64,000 bases of DNA from Psychroserpens ponticola (lineage in GTDB: Bacteria > Bacteroidota > Bacteroidia > Flavobacteriales > Flavobacteriaceae). Under the pieces are notes generated by a model. That model was given only the letters and a program-made list of their open reading frames with translations, did not search any database and had not been told where the DNA came from. The translations under genes and the position numbers were made by a program. The stretch is taken from contig NZ_CP116221.1 in assembly GCF_023556315.2 (NCBI RefSeq), forward strand, positions 2,863,001-2,927,000, in the 5' to 3' direction. Positions 52,001 to 60,577 of the stretch are shown here, one piece after another; position 1 is the first letter of the stretch, and each line of letters opens with the position of its first letter.

Positions 52001-55000
52001 CAGCCAAAGACATTACAGTAACACTAAGTATTGAAAAGGATTCTAAAATAGTCAACACCTACATCATTCCGTTAAGCAATAACAAAAAAACCATTGCCAT
52101 TCCAGTAACAAAAGACGATATTGGTGGCTTCGCAATTCATTACAGTTATGCCGCTTTTAATAGTTTTTCGGGTAATGTAATTCGAATTAATGTGCCTTAT
52201 CCTAAAAGCGATTTACAAATTGAAACCACAACATTTAGAGACAAATTGCAACCTGGAACAGATGAAACCTGGAGTTTTAAAATCAAAGGTTCGAAAGGGG
52301 AAAAAGTCACTGCCGAAATTTTAGCAAGCATGTACGACATGTCATTGGATCAATTTAAACCACATGCATGGAGTTTTAATCCGATACAAAAACCGACTTA
52401 CTATCCACAATATGCCATGAATGCTAGGCAAAGTTTTGGTATTGGAGGATTTAGAGTGCATAACCAACAAAATAATTACCCATATTATCAGCAACAGCAA
52501 TATGACCAATTGAATTGGTTTGGGTTTTATTTTGGAAACAGGCATCTCTATAGAATGCTGGAAGGTGATGCCGCTGGAATTCAAATCGTTGAAGATGATT
52601 CTGAAATGGAAGAAGTCATGGTTATGGGCTATTCGTCTGTAAGTAAAGATGAAATGACAAGTGCTGTAGCTAATGTAAGCGCTGAATCTATTGACAAGAA
52701 AAAAAGTATAAAAGGAAGTGATGCAGATTCTCAACAAAAGTCTGTAAATGAACAAGATTTTGGTGATGTGATAATCCGTAAAAACCTTCAAGAAACCGCT
52801 TTCTTTTTCCCACAATTACAAACCGATAATGAAGGTCAAGTAAGTTTCAGTTTTACAACTCCAGAAGCCTTAACCAAATGGAAACTACAATTATTAGCAC
52901 ATACCAAAACGATGGAAAGTGCGACTTCAACTTTAGAATCTGTGACTCAAAAAGAATTGATGGTCATTCCTAATGCGCCACGCTTTTTACGACAAGGTGA
53001 CGACGTTGTGATCAGCACAAAAATTTCAAACTTAACTGAAAAAGAATTGATAGGTCAAGCTAGATTGATTTTAACAGATGCTACTACAGGACAAGATATT
53101 TCTTATGATTTAATTGTTCAACCTTTGGAGTTTCAAGTCATGGGACAACACTATAGTGCTAATGAAGCGTTTTCAGTCAACGCTAAAGGAAATACACAAG
53201 TCTCTTGGACTTTAAAAATTCCAAATAACATTGACGCAGTTCAATACAAAATTTTAGCTAAAGCTGGCGATTATAGTGATGGCGAACAAAGTACATTACC
53301 CGTTTTAACCAATAGAATGTTGGTGACTGAAACTTTACCAATGTGGATTAAGGGTAATGAATCTCGAACATTTACATTAGATAAATTACGTAACAATACC
53401 TCAACAACACTTAAGCACCATAAATTAACTTTAGAGATGACATCAAATCCTGCTTGGTACGCTGTACAAGCCTTACCATATTTGATGGAGTATCCTTATG
53501 AATGTAATGAGCAAACGTTTAGTCGTTATTACGCAAATGCTTTAGCAAGTCATATAGCGAATAGCAATCCGAAAATTCAAGCCGTTTTTAACCAATGGAA
53601 AAATGCTGATGTCTTAATTTCAAACCTAGAGAAAAACGAAGAATTAAAGTCCATTTTAATACAAGAAACGCCATGGTTACGAGATGCACAAAGCGAAACT
53701 GAACAGAAAAAACGCATTGCTTTATTATTCGATTTAAACAAAATGAATTACGAATTAGATGCAGCAAAACGTAAGCTTAAAAATAATCAAATGCCTAATG
53801 GAGCTTGGCCTTGGTTTAAAGGAGGACGAGCAAACCGTTACATCACGCAACATATTATTACTGGTTTTACGCATTTAGAGAAGTTAAATGTTACCTCGAG
53901 TACAGACGAGACGCAAATGATAAACAAAGCCATATCTTACTTAGATACTGAATTTTTAAAAGAATATAAAGACATCAGAAAGTACAATCCCAAAGCCGAT
54001 TTATCAAGAGATCATTTAACCAATACACAATTACAATATCTCTATTTAAGAAGCTTTCTGCCTAACACAAAAAAATCGAAAGAAATTTCAGACATCATGG
54101 ACTATTATTTTGGTCAGATTAAAACCTATTGGCTAGATAAATCATTATACTCAAAAGGATTGATGGCTTTGATTATGCATCGACAAAACGATAGTAAAAC
54201 TGCTGGTAAAATTTTAAAATCTTTAGAAGAAAACAGCATTACTTCAGATGAATTAGGCATGTATTGGAAAGCAAATACAAGTTCTTGGAATTGGTATCAA
54301 GCACCAATTGAAACGCAAGCCTTACTTATTGAAGCGTTTTCAGAAGTAGGACCTATCATTCAGAGTGAAACGAAGCATCTCGAAACTATAGATAATCTAA
54401 AAATTTGGTTATTGAAAAACAAGCAAACCAATCAATGGAAAACAACAAAAGCAACAACTGAAGCAGTATATGCATTATTATTACAAGGAAGCGATTGGCT
54501 AAGTGTTACAGATATGGTAGATGTGGTTATAGGCGGAAAAGTGATTGCTCCTTCAAAACTCAAAGATGTAGAAATTGAAGCAGGAACTGGGTATTACAAA
54601 ACATCATGGACTAAACATGACATCAATCCTTCAATGGCAACTGTAGAACTTAACAAAAAAGGAGAAGGCATTGCTTGGGGAAGTTTATATTGGCAATATT
54701 TTGAAGATCTAGACAAGATCACTTCAGCTGAAACACCTTTAAAACTGAAAAAGAAACTCTTTAAAAAGACCCATACAAATACAGGAGAGCAAATTACCGA
54801 AATCACATCAGATACTAAATTAAACGTTGGTGATTTAGTTAGAGTACGAATAGAATTAAGGAGTGATCGCAATATGGAATTCATTCATATGAAAGACATG
54901 AGAGCTTCAGGATTAGAACCTATAAATGTCATGTCTCAATACAAATGGCAAGACGGATTAGGCTATTATGAAAGCACTAAAGATGCTTCAACTAATTTCT

Positions 55001-55155
55001 TTTTTGATTATTTACCAAAAGGTGTTTACGTGTTTGAATACGATTTAAGAGTGAATAATGCTGGAAATATGAGTAATGGCATTACGACGATTCAAAGCAT
55101 GTATGCTCCAGAATTTAGTAGTCATAGTGAAGGTGTAAGGATTATGATACAATAG
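49039..55155 (+). CDS. Giant alpha-2-macroglobulin with thioester and SusC-like segment
   Basis: 2038 residues from the ATG at 49039 (signal peptide MKLMTNIIMILCFANFAAAQ). The protein has helical N-terminal repeats, macroglobulin domains with the MG2 hallmark TDRSIYRPGQTVYFKA near 588-603, an A2M core (FFFPQLQTDNEGQVSFSF, ALTKWKLQLLAHT, about 1255-1290) and the thioester site CNEQ with C1489 (YPYECNEQTFSRY). Alpha-2-macroglobulins trap attacking proteases through the bait region and thioester. Residues about 1191-1221 (MEEVMVMGYSSVSKDEM, VANVSAESIDKK) look like the TonB box and plug start of SusC receptors. They follow a Gln/Tyr-rich stretch in the position where a bait region would be expected. 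No pbpC is adjacent, unlike in E. coli. Confidence 0.9.
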   Translation: MKLMTNIIMILCFANFAAAQSDGFDKLWKDVLKHESDGLPKSALKVVETITELAKTKNNTPQQIKALLHKSKYLLTLEEDAQLKIVEDFKTEISKSKSPTKNILENMLATMYWHYFQQHRYQFYNRTNTSEKVDADFRTWDLQTLFTEIQTYYQSSLQNGLILQQTQLSEYKDIIQEENGSKVFRPTLFDLLSHNALQFYTTNENSISKPAYKFEIDNANLLGTTKVFTAVDLRSNVTTSLQLQALKIYQELIQFHSKGSNLDALADVDLKRLKYVAQHAIFDNKETLLLQTLQKSSDQWSSNPVSGLYDFEIATIWHRQGNQYNVNTNPEVRWKLKDAIELCDLVITKFPKSSASEQCEALKSQIHSSRLNLSAETVIPINSHSRFLVKYTNIEALNFKIYNVNFSQKEAFDKLYRPNERLAFLKNKTSITEWKSTLKNEGDYQNHTTEVVVPKLENGHYIILAETPNKDHSFATQTLQVTDFAVIDKSTGSEIVYQIIDRKNGNPIANVAASLKFQKNYNNAFYTNNLTSDTNGEIRLKKTSERYYNLSITLSKNNNTAFFNGFYTSKEHSQNDKKANYNSFLFTDRSIYRPGQTVYFKAIVLESEIGKSKPLSDEIINANLYNVNGEKLSELELKSNDYGSIAGEFILPNSGLNGQHYIQINSTKRSIRQHYYFSVEDYKRPKFETKFNPVTETYKINDSVIAKGTAIAYAGSNITDAKVVFRVVRKVKYPRWYYWYRPWFNSEPQEISHGETTTNDKGEFEIAFKALPDESADKHSLPVFNYEITADVTDLNGETRSATTIINVGYHAMEAKVSIDEQLDTSKKDHKLSISTKNLNGEFVPAEGHIKIYKLIAPNRVLRPRPWNAPDFQVIPSEEFKTKFPHEAYTNEQNPIHWKKGTLVFENTFDTESSNEMLLGNIKKWSSGQYVILLESTDKFGQKVTDETRTTLFSDSDKTVSDQQLFSITTNQDSYNQGQNVALTLGSSAKDITVTLSIEKDSKIVNTYIIPLSNNKKTIAIPVTKDDIGGFAIHYSYAAFNSFSGNVIRINVPYPKSDLQIETTTFRDKLQPGTDETWSFKIKGSKGEKVTAEILASMYDMSLDQFKPHAWSFNPIQKPTYYPQYAMNARQSFGIGGFRVHNQQNNYPYYQQQQYDQLNWFGFYFGNRHLYRMLEGDAAGIQIVEDDSEMEEVMVMGYSSVSKDEMTSAVANVSAESIDKKKSIKGSDADSQQKSVNEQDFGDVIIRKNLQETAFFFPQLQTDNEGQVSFSFTTPEALTKWKLQLLAHTKTMESATSTLESVTQKELMVIPNAPRFLRQGDDVVISTKISNLTEKELIGQARLILTDATTGQDISYDLIVQPLEFQVMGQHYSANEAFSVNAKGNTQVSWTLKIPNNIDAVQYKILAKAGDYSDGEQSTLPVLTNRMLVTETLPMWIKGNESRTFTLDKLRNNTSTTLKHHKLTLEMTSNPAWYAVQALPYLMEYPYECNEQTFSRYYANALASHIANSNPKIQAVFNQWKNADVLISNLEKNEELKSILIQETPWLRDAQSETEQKKRIALLFDLNKMNYELDAAKRKLKNNQMPNGAWPWFKGGRANRYITQHIITGFTHLEKLNVTSSTDETQMINKAISYLDTEFLKEYKDIRKYNPKADLSRDHLTNTQLQYLYLRSFLPNTKKSKEISDIMDYYFGQIKTYWLDKSLYSKGLMALIMHRQNDSKTAGKILKSLEENSITSDELGMYWKANTSSWNWYQAPIETQALLIEAFSEVGPIIQSETKHLETIDNLKIWLLKNKQTNQWKTTKATTEAVYALLLQGSDWLSVTDMVDVVIGGKVIAPSKLKDVEIEAGTGYYKTSWTKHDINPSMATVELNKKGEGIAWGSLYWQYFEDLDKITSAETPLKLKKKLFKKTHTNTGEQITEITSDTKLNVGDLVRVRIELRSDRNMEFIHMKDMRASGLEPINVMSQYKWQDGLGYYESTKDASTNFFFDYLPKGVYVFEYDLRVNNAGNMSNGITTIQSMYAPEFSSHSEGVRIMIQ

Positions 55156-55217
55156 GCATTAAAATCTTTATAAAAACCATATAAATTATTAATTTGCTTT
55201 TTCAAAAACATATAAAA

Positions 55218-56795
55218 ATGAAAAAACTCCTTACAATCTGCTTACTAATTTCGGTAAGCCTGTCTTTTGCACAAGATTTTTCAATTACTAAAAGTGATAT
55301 TTTTAAAGACAAAAAGAAAAATTCATTTCTAACATTTAGCTTGGAAGCTGAAGATGGTGGCATTGTAACTATTAGATCTTATCGTGCTGGTTTAGGATTC
55401 AGGCTTAAAGGCTATTACATTCAATATTTTGATTCTAATTTAAAACTCATAAAAGAATTAGATTATGAAGTCAAAAATAAGGTCATAAAAAATGCCTTTT
55501 TAAAAGGGAACACACTTCATCTTATTGAACAAGAAGCTTTAAAAAAAGAAGATAAGATTGGGTTTTCTGTAGCTTCTTCAGAATTGAGCAGCCTTAATTT
55601 CACGTCTAAATCGATACTAAATTTTTCAGAAGACAATGTGAAAAAATACTTTGGCATAGCTATTTTTCCATTCTTTTTTAATGGTGGCTTAAATCAAGCC
55701 GATGGGAATCATTTAGGTGAAGTTATTTTTTCAGCAAACGAAAAGTTTTTTGCAATTAATTTCGACTTTAAAAACAAAGATCAAGAAACACACAAAGTCT
55801 TTGTATTCAATGATAATTTTGAAAAAGTATACGAAAAATTGATCGTAAAAGATATTAAAGACAAATTATTTGAATACAACAGTTTTGAAGTTGATGGCAA
55901 AGACGGAACCATCTACTTCCTAGGCAAAGCTTATGAAAATGGCAAAAAAACATCTAAAAAAGGTGGTAAAATAAATTACCATTTTGAACTGAGTAAAATT
56001 AATTCAGAAGGCGAACAAATTACAAGTTTTAAAAGTGAGGAACACTACATTGAATCTTTGCATCTGTTAAAAAATGAAGAACGATTAGTTTGTGTTGGTT
56101 TCTTTGGAAACAAACAAGAATATAAATTAAATGGTGTTTGTGTTTACGATTTAAATCCTGAAACTTTAGAAACTAATTTTAGTAAATTTAATGAGTTCTC
56201 TGATGAATTTCTTAATGACAAATATGGAAATAGAGAAGGCAAAAAGAAACGAAAAAAAGAAAAAGGCATCAATAATATTGATTTTAAAGGTGTGTATCTT
56301 ATGGCAAACAATGATATCGTTGTAAATGCTGAAGAATTCTTTATCACAACAACTTCATATATGGACTCTAACGGAAACTGGAAGACAAGAACTGTTTACC
56401 ATTTTAATGATATTATGGCAATGCGACTTGATGGAGAAGGTAATTTAAAATGGGCAAGAAACATTAATAAAGCTCAAGTTGGCACTGTTAATAGTTCTTA
56501 TACTAGTTTGCCTGTGGAAGAATCTACATATTTCTTTATCAACTGCTCTGATAATGTGAAAAAGATAAGTGCTGATAGAATTGCATTTAAACAAACCTCA
56601 TCAAAAAAATCTAACCTTTATGTTATTTCTATTGATAAAGACGGAAACTTTGATTACAAAAAACTTATTGATGATAAAGAATCAAAAGTGTATTATAAAG
56701 TGAATGGAGGAGTTACAAATATTAACAATCAATCTGTCTTTTTACTAGGAGAACGAAAGAGAAACGGTCGTATTTTAAAATTACAAATCAATTAA
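55218..56795 (+). CDS. Secreted protein of unknown function, propeller-like
   Basis: 525 residues from the ATG at 55218 (signal peptide LLTICLLISVSLSFAQ). I do not recognise the family. Repeating strand patterns (VFVFNDNFEKVYEKLIVKD, YDLNPETLETNFSKF, IMAMRLDGEGNLKWARNI, LYVISIDKDGNFDYKKL) suggest a beta-propeller like other Bacteroidota exported proteins. A lysine/arginine-rich stretch (REGKKKRKKEKG, about 345-357) stands out. It begins 62 nt after the macroglobulin gene, with a hairpin after its stop. Confidence 0.75.
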   Translation: MKKLLTICLLISVSLSFAQDFSITKSDIFKDKKKNSFLTFSLEAEDGGIVTIRSYRAGLGFRLKGYYIQYFDSNLKLIKELDYEVKNKVIKNAFLKGNTLHLIEQEALKKEDKIGFSVASSELSSLNFTSKSILNFSEDNVKKYFGIAIFPFFFNGGLNQADGNHLGEVIFSANEKFFAINFDFKNKDQETHKVFVFNDNFEKVYEKLIVKDIKDKLFEYNSFEVDGKDGTIYFLGKAYENGKKTSKKGGKINYHFELSKINSEGEQITSFKSEEHYIESLHLLKNEERLVCVGFFGNKQEYKLNGVCVYDLNPETLETNFSKFNEFSDEFLNDKYGNREGKKKRKKEKGINNIDFKGVYLMANNDIVVNAEEFFITTTSYMDSNGNWKTRTVYHFNDIMAMRLDGEGNLKWARNINKAQVGTVNSSYTSLPVEESTYFFINCSDNVKKISADRIAFKQTSSKKSNLYVISIDKDGNFDYKKLIDDKESKVYYKVNGGVTNINNQSVFLLGERKRNGRILKLQIN

Positions 56796-56816
56796 CAACT
56801 TCACTTAAACAATTAT

Positions 56817-56853
56817 AAAAACCTGTAAAACGCAATGATTTTATAGGTTTTTT
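56817..56853. terminator. Bidirectional terminator
   Basis: AAAACCTGTAAAA pairs with TTTTATAGGTTTT (one G-T pair) around an 8-nt loop, with T-runs on both strands. It lies between the convergent secreted-protein and DUF4136 genes. Confidence 0.8.
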
Positions 56854-57377
56854 CATTTCACTTTAGGAGGAAAGCCTTCAAGAACTTTAGCAACTATAGA
56901 CTTAAATATGGCTTCACGTTTTTCTGGAGATGCTTTTGGACTGTAGCTAGATTCTGAAACAGCCTGCCAAAACAATCCGTTTTTATTTTCATCTACAAAC
57001 TCAAAAATAATTTGCCTATTAAGTTTATTTTGACCTACAGGAATTCCGATAGAAACTCCACCACCTACTCTTCCTCCTGTTCCTCCAAGTCCCACTCCTA
57101 CATTATTACGAGCAGCCTCTTGATATTCGTTACTTTTTATATCTATAAAAAAATCTGGAGTTTCAGATAATGTATAACCATTGGTTTGCAAGGCATTATC
57201 TAAAGCATCTAATAATCGTTTGGTATCTAATTCGCTAAGTCCTGTATCTAAATTAGCATAATAATTATAGGTTTTGTATGCCTTAAAGTCTGTCGTTTTC
57301 TCGTAATCGTAATTCACACGAACAGGTGCACAAGATGTTGCAATTAGCAACACTAAGAGGATTGAAAAATATTTCAT
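56853..57377 (-). CDS. DUF4136 lipoprotein
   Basis: 174 residues. The signal peptide ends LLIATSC (cysteine about 16). The mature part (VNYDYEKTTDFKAYKTYNYY, DIKSNEYQEAARNNVGVGLGG, a glycine-rich centre, then FWQAVSESSY) matches the DUF4136 family of envelope lipoproteins, whose function is unknown. It starts 27 nt after the potassium-channel gene and is probably co-transcribed with it, although a TACCTTTA box just before the start may also serve. Confidence 0.85.
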   Translation of the reverse strand: MKYFSILLVLLIATSCAPVRVNYDYEKTTDFKAYKTYNYYANLDTGLSELDTKRLLDALDNALQTNGYTLSETPDFFIDIKSNEYQEAARNNVGVGLGGTGGRVGGGVSIGIPVGQNKLNRQIIFEFVDENKNGLFWQAVSESSYSPKASPEKREAIFKSIVAKVLEGFPPKVK

Positions 57378-57403
57378 GCTTTTTATTTTAAAGGTAGCAA
57401 AAA

Positions 57404-58114
57404 TTATTCCGTTTCCTTTTTGTCGATAGACTTAGTTAAAGCCGAGGAAATAATTCCAGTTGGAATAGCAACGATACCTAATCCTATCATTAAGATCAAA
57501 AATGTGAAGACTTTTCCGCCTACAGTAATGGGATACACATCACCATAACCAACAGTGGTTAATGTAATAATTGCCCACCAAAGGCTATCAAAAATTGAGG
57601 TAAAATGTTCTGGTTGTGCTTCATTTTCAAAATAATAAATGCCAACTGCAGCAAAGTAAATAAGGATGAGCGTTATAAAAACAAAAAGTAGAATTTCTTC
57701 TTTAGCCGATTTTATAGCACGTGTAAAATGGTTCATTGCTCTATTATAGCGGACTAATTTTAAAATTCTGAATAACCTTAAAAAGCGTAATGCTCTTAAT
57801 GAACGCAAATCAATTCCGAAGGACAAGTAAAATGGCAGAATGGCTAAAAAATCAATAATACCAAAAAAACTAAATACAAATTTAGGCTTACTATCTGCTA
57901 CATAAATTCGTAGTAAGTATTCTAATGTGAATACGCTCACACTAAAAATCTCAATAATATATAATATGGTTTTGGTTTGTGGTTTAAGATTTGGAATCGT
58001 CTCTACCGAAAACGTAATGATAGATACTAAAATTAAAGCCTGAATAAAAAAGGCAAAATAACGACTTGGTTTGTTGTCATTAATTTCAACAATACTTTTA
58101 ATTTTTTCTTTCAT
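57404..58114 (-). CDS. Six-helix voltage-gated-type potassium channel
   Basis: 236 residues from the ATG at 58114. Six hydrophobic segments are seen; S4 carries regularly spaced arginines (RSLRALRFLRLFRILKLVRY, about 104-123), and the selectivity filter TTVGYGD is at 186-192 between S5 and S6. It has no cytoplasmic ligand-binding domain, as in KvAP-like bacterial channels. It should let K+ leave the cell in response to membrane voltage. The start upstream at a TTG is rejected because that TTG belongs to the -7 box TAAATTTG. It precedes the DUF4136 lipoprotein gene. Confidence 0.93.
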   Translation of the reverse strand: MKEKIKSIVEINDNKPSRYFAFFIQALILVSIITFSVETIPNLKPQTKTILYIIEIFSVSVFTLEYLLRIYVADSKPKFVFSFFGIIDFLAILPFYLSFGIDLRSLRALRFLRLFRILKLVRYNRAMNHFTRAIKSAKEEILLFVFITLILIYFAAVGIYYFENEAQPEHFTSIFDSLWWAIITLTTVGYGDVYPITVGGKVFTFLILMIGLGIVAIPTGIISSALTKSIDKKETE

Positions 58115-58135
58115 TATGATGGTTGGTAATGGAAT

Positions 58136-58166
58136 CAAATTTACATCTTAGGATTAAAAAAACCAA
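58136..58166 (-). promoter_or_regulatory. Potassium-channel promoter (TTG, 20 nt, TAAATTTG)
   Basis: On the minus strand TTG (58166-58164), 20 nt, TAAATTTG (58143-58136). The predicted transcription start is about 15 nt before the ATG at 58114. Confidence 0.6.
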
Positions 58167-58180
58167 CAGCATAAAAATCA

Positions 58181-60430
58181 CTAGTTTTTAAGTACTTTAA
58201 ACGTACTAACTTTATTATTAATACGCACTTTCATAAAATAAAGTCCGTCACTTAACTGACTCACATCCAACACACCTTGAGACACTTTTGGAGTAACAGT
58301 CATCACATTTTGACCTAAAGCATTATATACTGTAATATTTTCAACACTGTTATTTGCTTTAAAGTTTACTATAGAATTTACTGGATTTGGATATAGTTCA
58401 AAATCACTAAACTCATTATCTTCAACAGATAACGTTGTATTATAAACTGCGATATCAAATAATCCAGTAGCTCTATTTGTACCATCAGACCAGACTTGAA
58501 TATAATAATCTGTATTATATTCTAAATTAGCATCAAGTAACTGATTTATACCGCAAGCATCAGCTACTTGTGTTAAACTATTACAATCACCTTCCCATAA
58601 TTGTAGATTATAAGTACCACCTTCAACGACTATATCGTATAAACCTGAATCTGTTGTGCTAAATGAAAACCAAACATCTACTCTATTAGCAGAATCATTA
58701 CAACTTGGTATTTGAGAAGATTGTGTGGCTAATTCGTTGTAAGCTTGAACTATTTCTCCTAATTCCAAATTAATGGCATCATCACATTCGTCATTGATTG
58801 GTAAAATATTGCACTCAAAAGCGACTTCTGCTGTGCTGTTGCAGCCTGGAGCGTTGTTATTTATAGTAGTAACTATTTGAGAATCTGCTATAGCAGCACA
58901 TATATTTGAATAATTACAAATATTTAAATTTGGGTTATTTTCAATAGTTAAAATCGAATATATTTGAGCACTTTCCATTGCTGAAATATTTGACAGTATC
59001 GAGTTATTGGTAATTCTTATGCTGTTTGCATAACTTAAGGCCTCTACACCTTCTAAACTTTCTAGTTGGTCATTATCTCCAATTTCAAAACTCCCAGAAC
59101 CAGAGAATGCAAATAGACCTGTTAAATTTTGTAACAAATCGTTATCCTTAATTTCTAAATCATCTGCACCTAAAACATTATTAAGACCATTGAGGTTAAT
59201 TAAAGAATCATTATCTTGAATATCCACGAAACCAACATTAGTAGCAAATCCTTGTAAGCCATTTAAACTTGAAAGTACAGGGTTTCGTCGTATTCCAATA
59301 CCGCCATTTCCATCAGTACCAGTTACAACTAAATTACCTAGCGCACTGATATCAGATAAAGATTGATTATCTTGTATGATTACAAAAGGTCCATAATCTT
59401 CTGATGTACTTGCAATATTTTGTAATCCATCCAAATCCGTTAACAAAAAAGTATCATGGATAAATATCTGAAACACTTGTGTCAAGCCTGCTAAAGGTGT
59501 TAGATCTACAATATCACTACCACTAATATCTAACCAACCTATAGATTCATCAAACACGGTACAATTAGGATAATTAATTGGGAAAGCATCTATTTCTGCT
59601 TGAGAAGTAAATGTTCCATTAGGAGGACAGTCATTTAAATCGACTTCAATGGTAAATGTTGCTGTTGTTGAAGATGTATTTCCACAATCATCTGTTGCTA
59701 AAAATGTTACCGTTGCACTTACAGTCTCACTGCAATCAGAATCTAGAACAGTAAAATCGTTTGACCAAGAGATAGTACTACAAGTATCAGAAGCTATAGC
59801 TCCTCCATTTGAAGACAGCCAATTATTTAACTCTGAAACATTTCCAGAACCATCACAAGAAACAGATTCATCTAAGGCAGATGTTATAATACTAGGAGGC
59901 GTATAATCAGCAAAAGAAATCGTTTGAAGATGTGTAGTAATATTACCACAATCATCTGAAACAGTCCAAGTTCTCATGATGATTTCTTCTCCAAGACATG
60001 AACCATCACTAATATCCTCAAAAAAACTTATAGTAATATTACTAGAGCAATTATCTTCAGCTACCAGTTCTGGAAGTGTGTCGTCACTTCCACACTCTAG
60101 GGTTATGTCTGAAGGAAAACTTATAATCGTTGGAGCTTGTGTATCTTGTATGGTTAATGTAGCCAGAGTTTGAAAATCACCACAAGAATTACTAGCAGTA
60201 AACGTAACAGTAATTTCCGCATCACACAAATCTGTAATACCTAAAAAATCATTTGACCAAGTTACTGTTCCACAATTTGCTAAAGCTGTTGCTCCACCAT
60301 TAGAATCTAGCCAATTTTGCATGGCGTTATCTTCACCACAGTCTATTGTAATATTTGAAGCTTCAGTCTCTATCTGAGAAAAAGCGGTTACAGAAAACAT
60401 TAAAAATAATATGAGGAATACTTTTTTCAT
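58181..60430 (-). CDS. T9SS-secreted protein with HYR-like, leucine-rich and PPC-like domains
   Basis: 749 residues from the ATG at 60430 (signal peptide VFLILFLMFSVTAFSQ). The N-terminal 280 residues hold repeated SDDCGNIT/TDDCGNTSS-type immunoglobulin-like units with many cysteines. About 285-520 follow a leucine-rich-like pattern (LTPLAGLTQVFQIFIHD, NPVLSSLNGLQGFATN, LINLNGLNNVLG). Next comes a pre-peptidase C-like domain (DVWFSFSTTDSGLYDIVVEG, TDYYIQVWSDG). The last 75 residues are a type A type IX sorting tail (FELYPNPVNSIVNFKA, YFMKVRINNKVSTFKVLKN). Binding of a surface ligand is likely; no catalytic site is seen. An ATG at 60439 is an alternative start. Confidence 0.87.
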   Translation of the reverse strand: MKKVFLILFLMFSVTAFSQIETEASNITIDCGEDNAMQNWLDSNGGATALANCGTVTWSNDFLGITDLCDAEITVTFTASNSCGDFQTLATLTIQDTQAPTIISFPSDITLECGSDDTLPELVAEDNCSSNITISFFEDISDGSCLGEEIIMRTWTVSDDCGNITTHLQTISFADYTPPSIITSALDESVSCDGSGNVSELNNWLSSNGGAIASDTCSTISWSNDFTVLDSDCSETVSATVTFLATDDCGNTSSTTATFTIEVDLNDCPPNGTFTSQAEIDAFPINYPNCTVFDESIGWLDISGSDIVDLTPLAGLTQVFQIFIHDTFLLTDLDGLQNIASTSEDYGPFVIIQDNQSLSDISALGNLVVTGTDGNGGIGIRRNPVLSSLNGLQGFATNVGFVDIQDNDSLINLNGLNNVLGADDLEIKDNDLLQNLTGLFAFSGSGSFEIGDNDQLESLEGVEALSYANSIRITNNSILSNISAMESAQIYSILTIENNPNLNICNYSNICAAIADSQIVTTINNNAPGCNSTAEVAFECNILPINDECDDAINLELGEIVQAYNELATQSSQIPSCNDSANRVDVWFSFSTTDSGLYDIVVEGGTYNLQLWEGDCNSLTQVADACGINQLLDANLEYNTDYYIQVWSDGTNRATGLFDIAVYNTTLSVEDNEFSDFELYPNPVNSIVNFKANNSVENITVYNALGQNVMTVTPKVSQGVLDVSQLSDGLYFMKVRINNKVSTFKVLKN

Positions 60431-60492
60431 GACGTCCATTTGTTGCAAGTTATTTAAAATCAGACCTAAATTATAAAAGTTTTATCGATTTA

Positions 60493-60572
60493 GCGTTAAG
60501 GATTGTAGTGGAAATCCTTTTTTGCAAAAAAAGATTGCAACGAAAAGCCTGACCCTTTTTAGGGTAACGCCC
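60493..60572 (-). repeat. GCGTTA...TAACGCCC structured repeat, copy 2
   Basis: Ends GCGTTA (60493-60498) and TAACGC (60565-60570). Inside, AAGGATT/AATCCTT and CTTTTTT/AAAAAAG hairpins and an ACCCT/AGGGT hairpin. On the minus strand it begins GGGCGTTACC about 5 nt after the obgE stop. The shared parts with copy 1 are GCGTTAAGGAT, GCCTGACC and GGTAACGCCCAAAA. Confidence 0.75.
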
Positions 60573-60577
60573 AAAAA

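Noticed and set aside
52342-52815. 157-codon open frame on the minus strand inside the macroglobulin gene
   Set aside because: It lies within a long conserved A2M gene; its translation has no recognisable domain and the plus-strand frame has clear family motifs.
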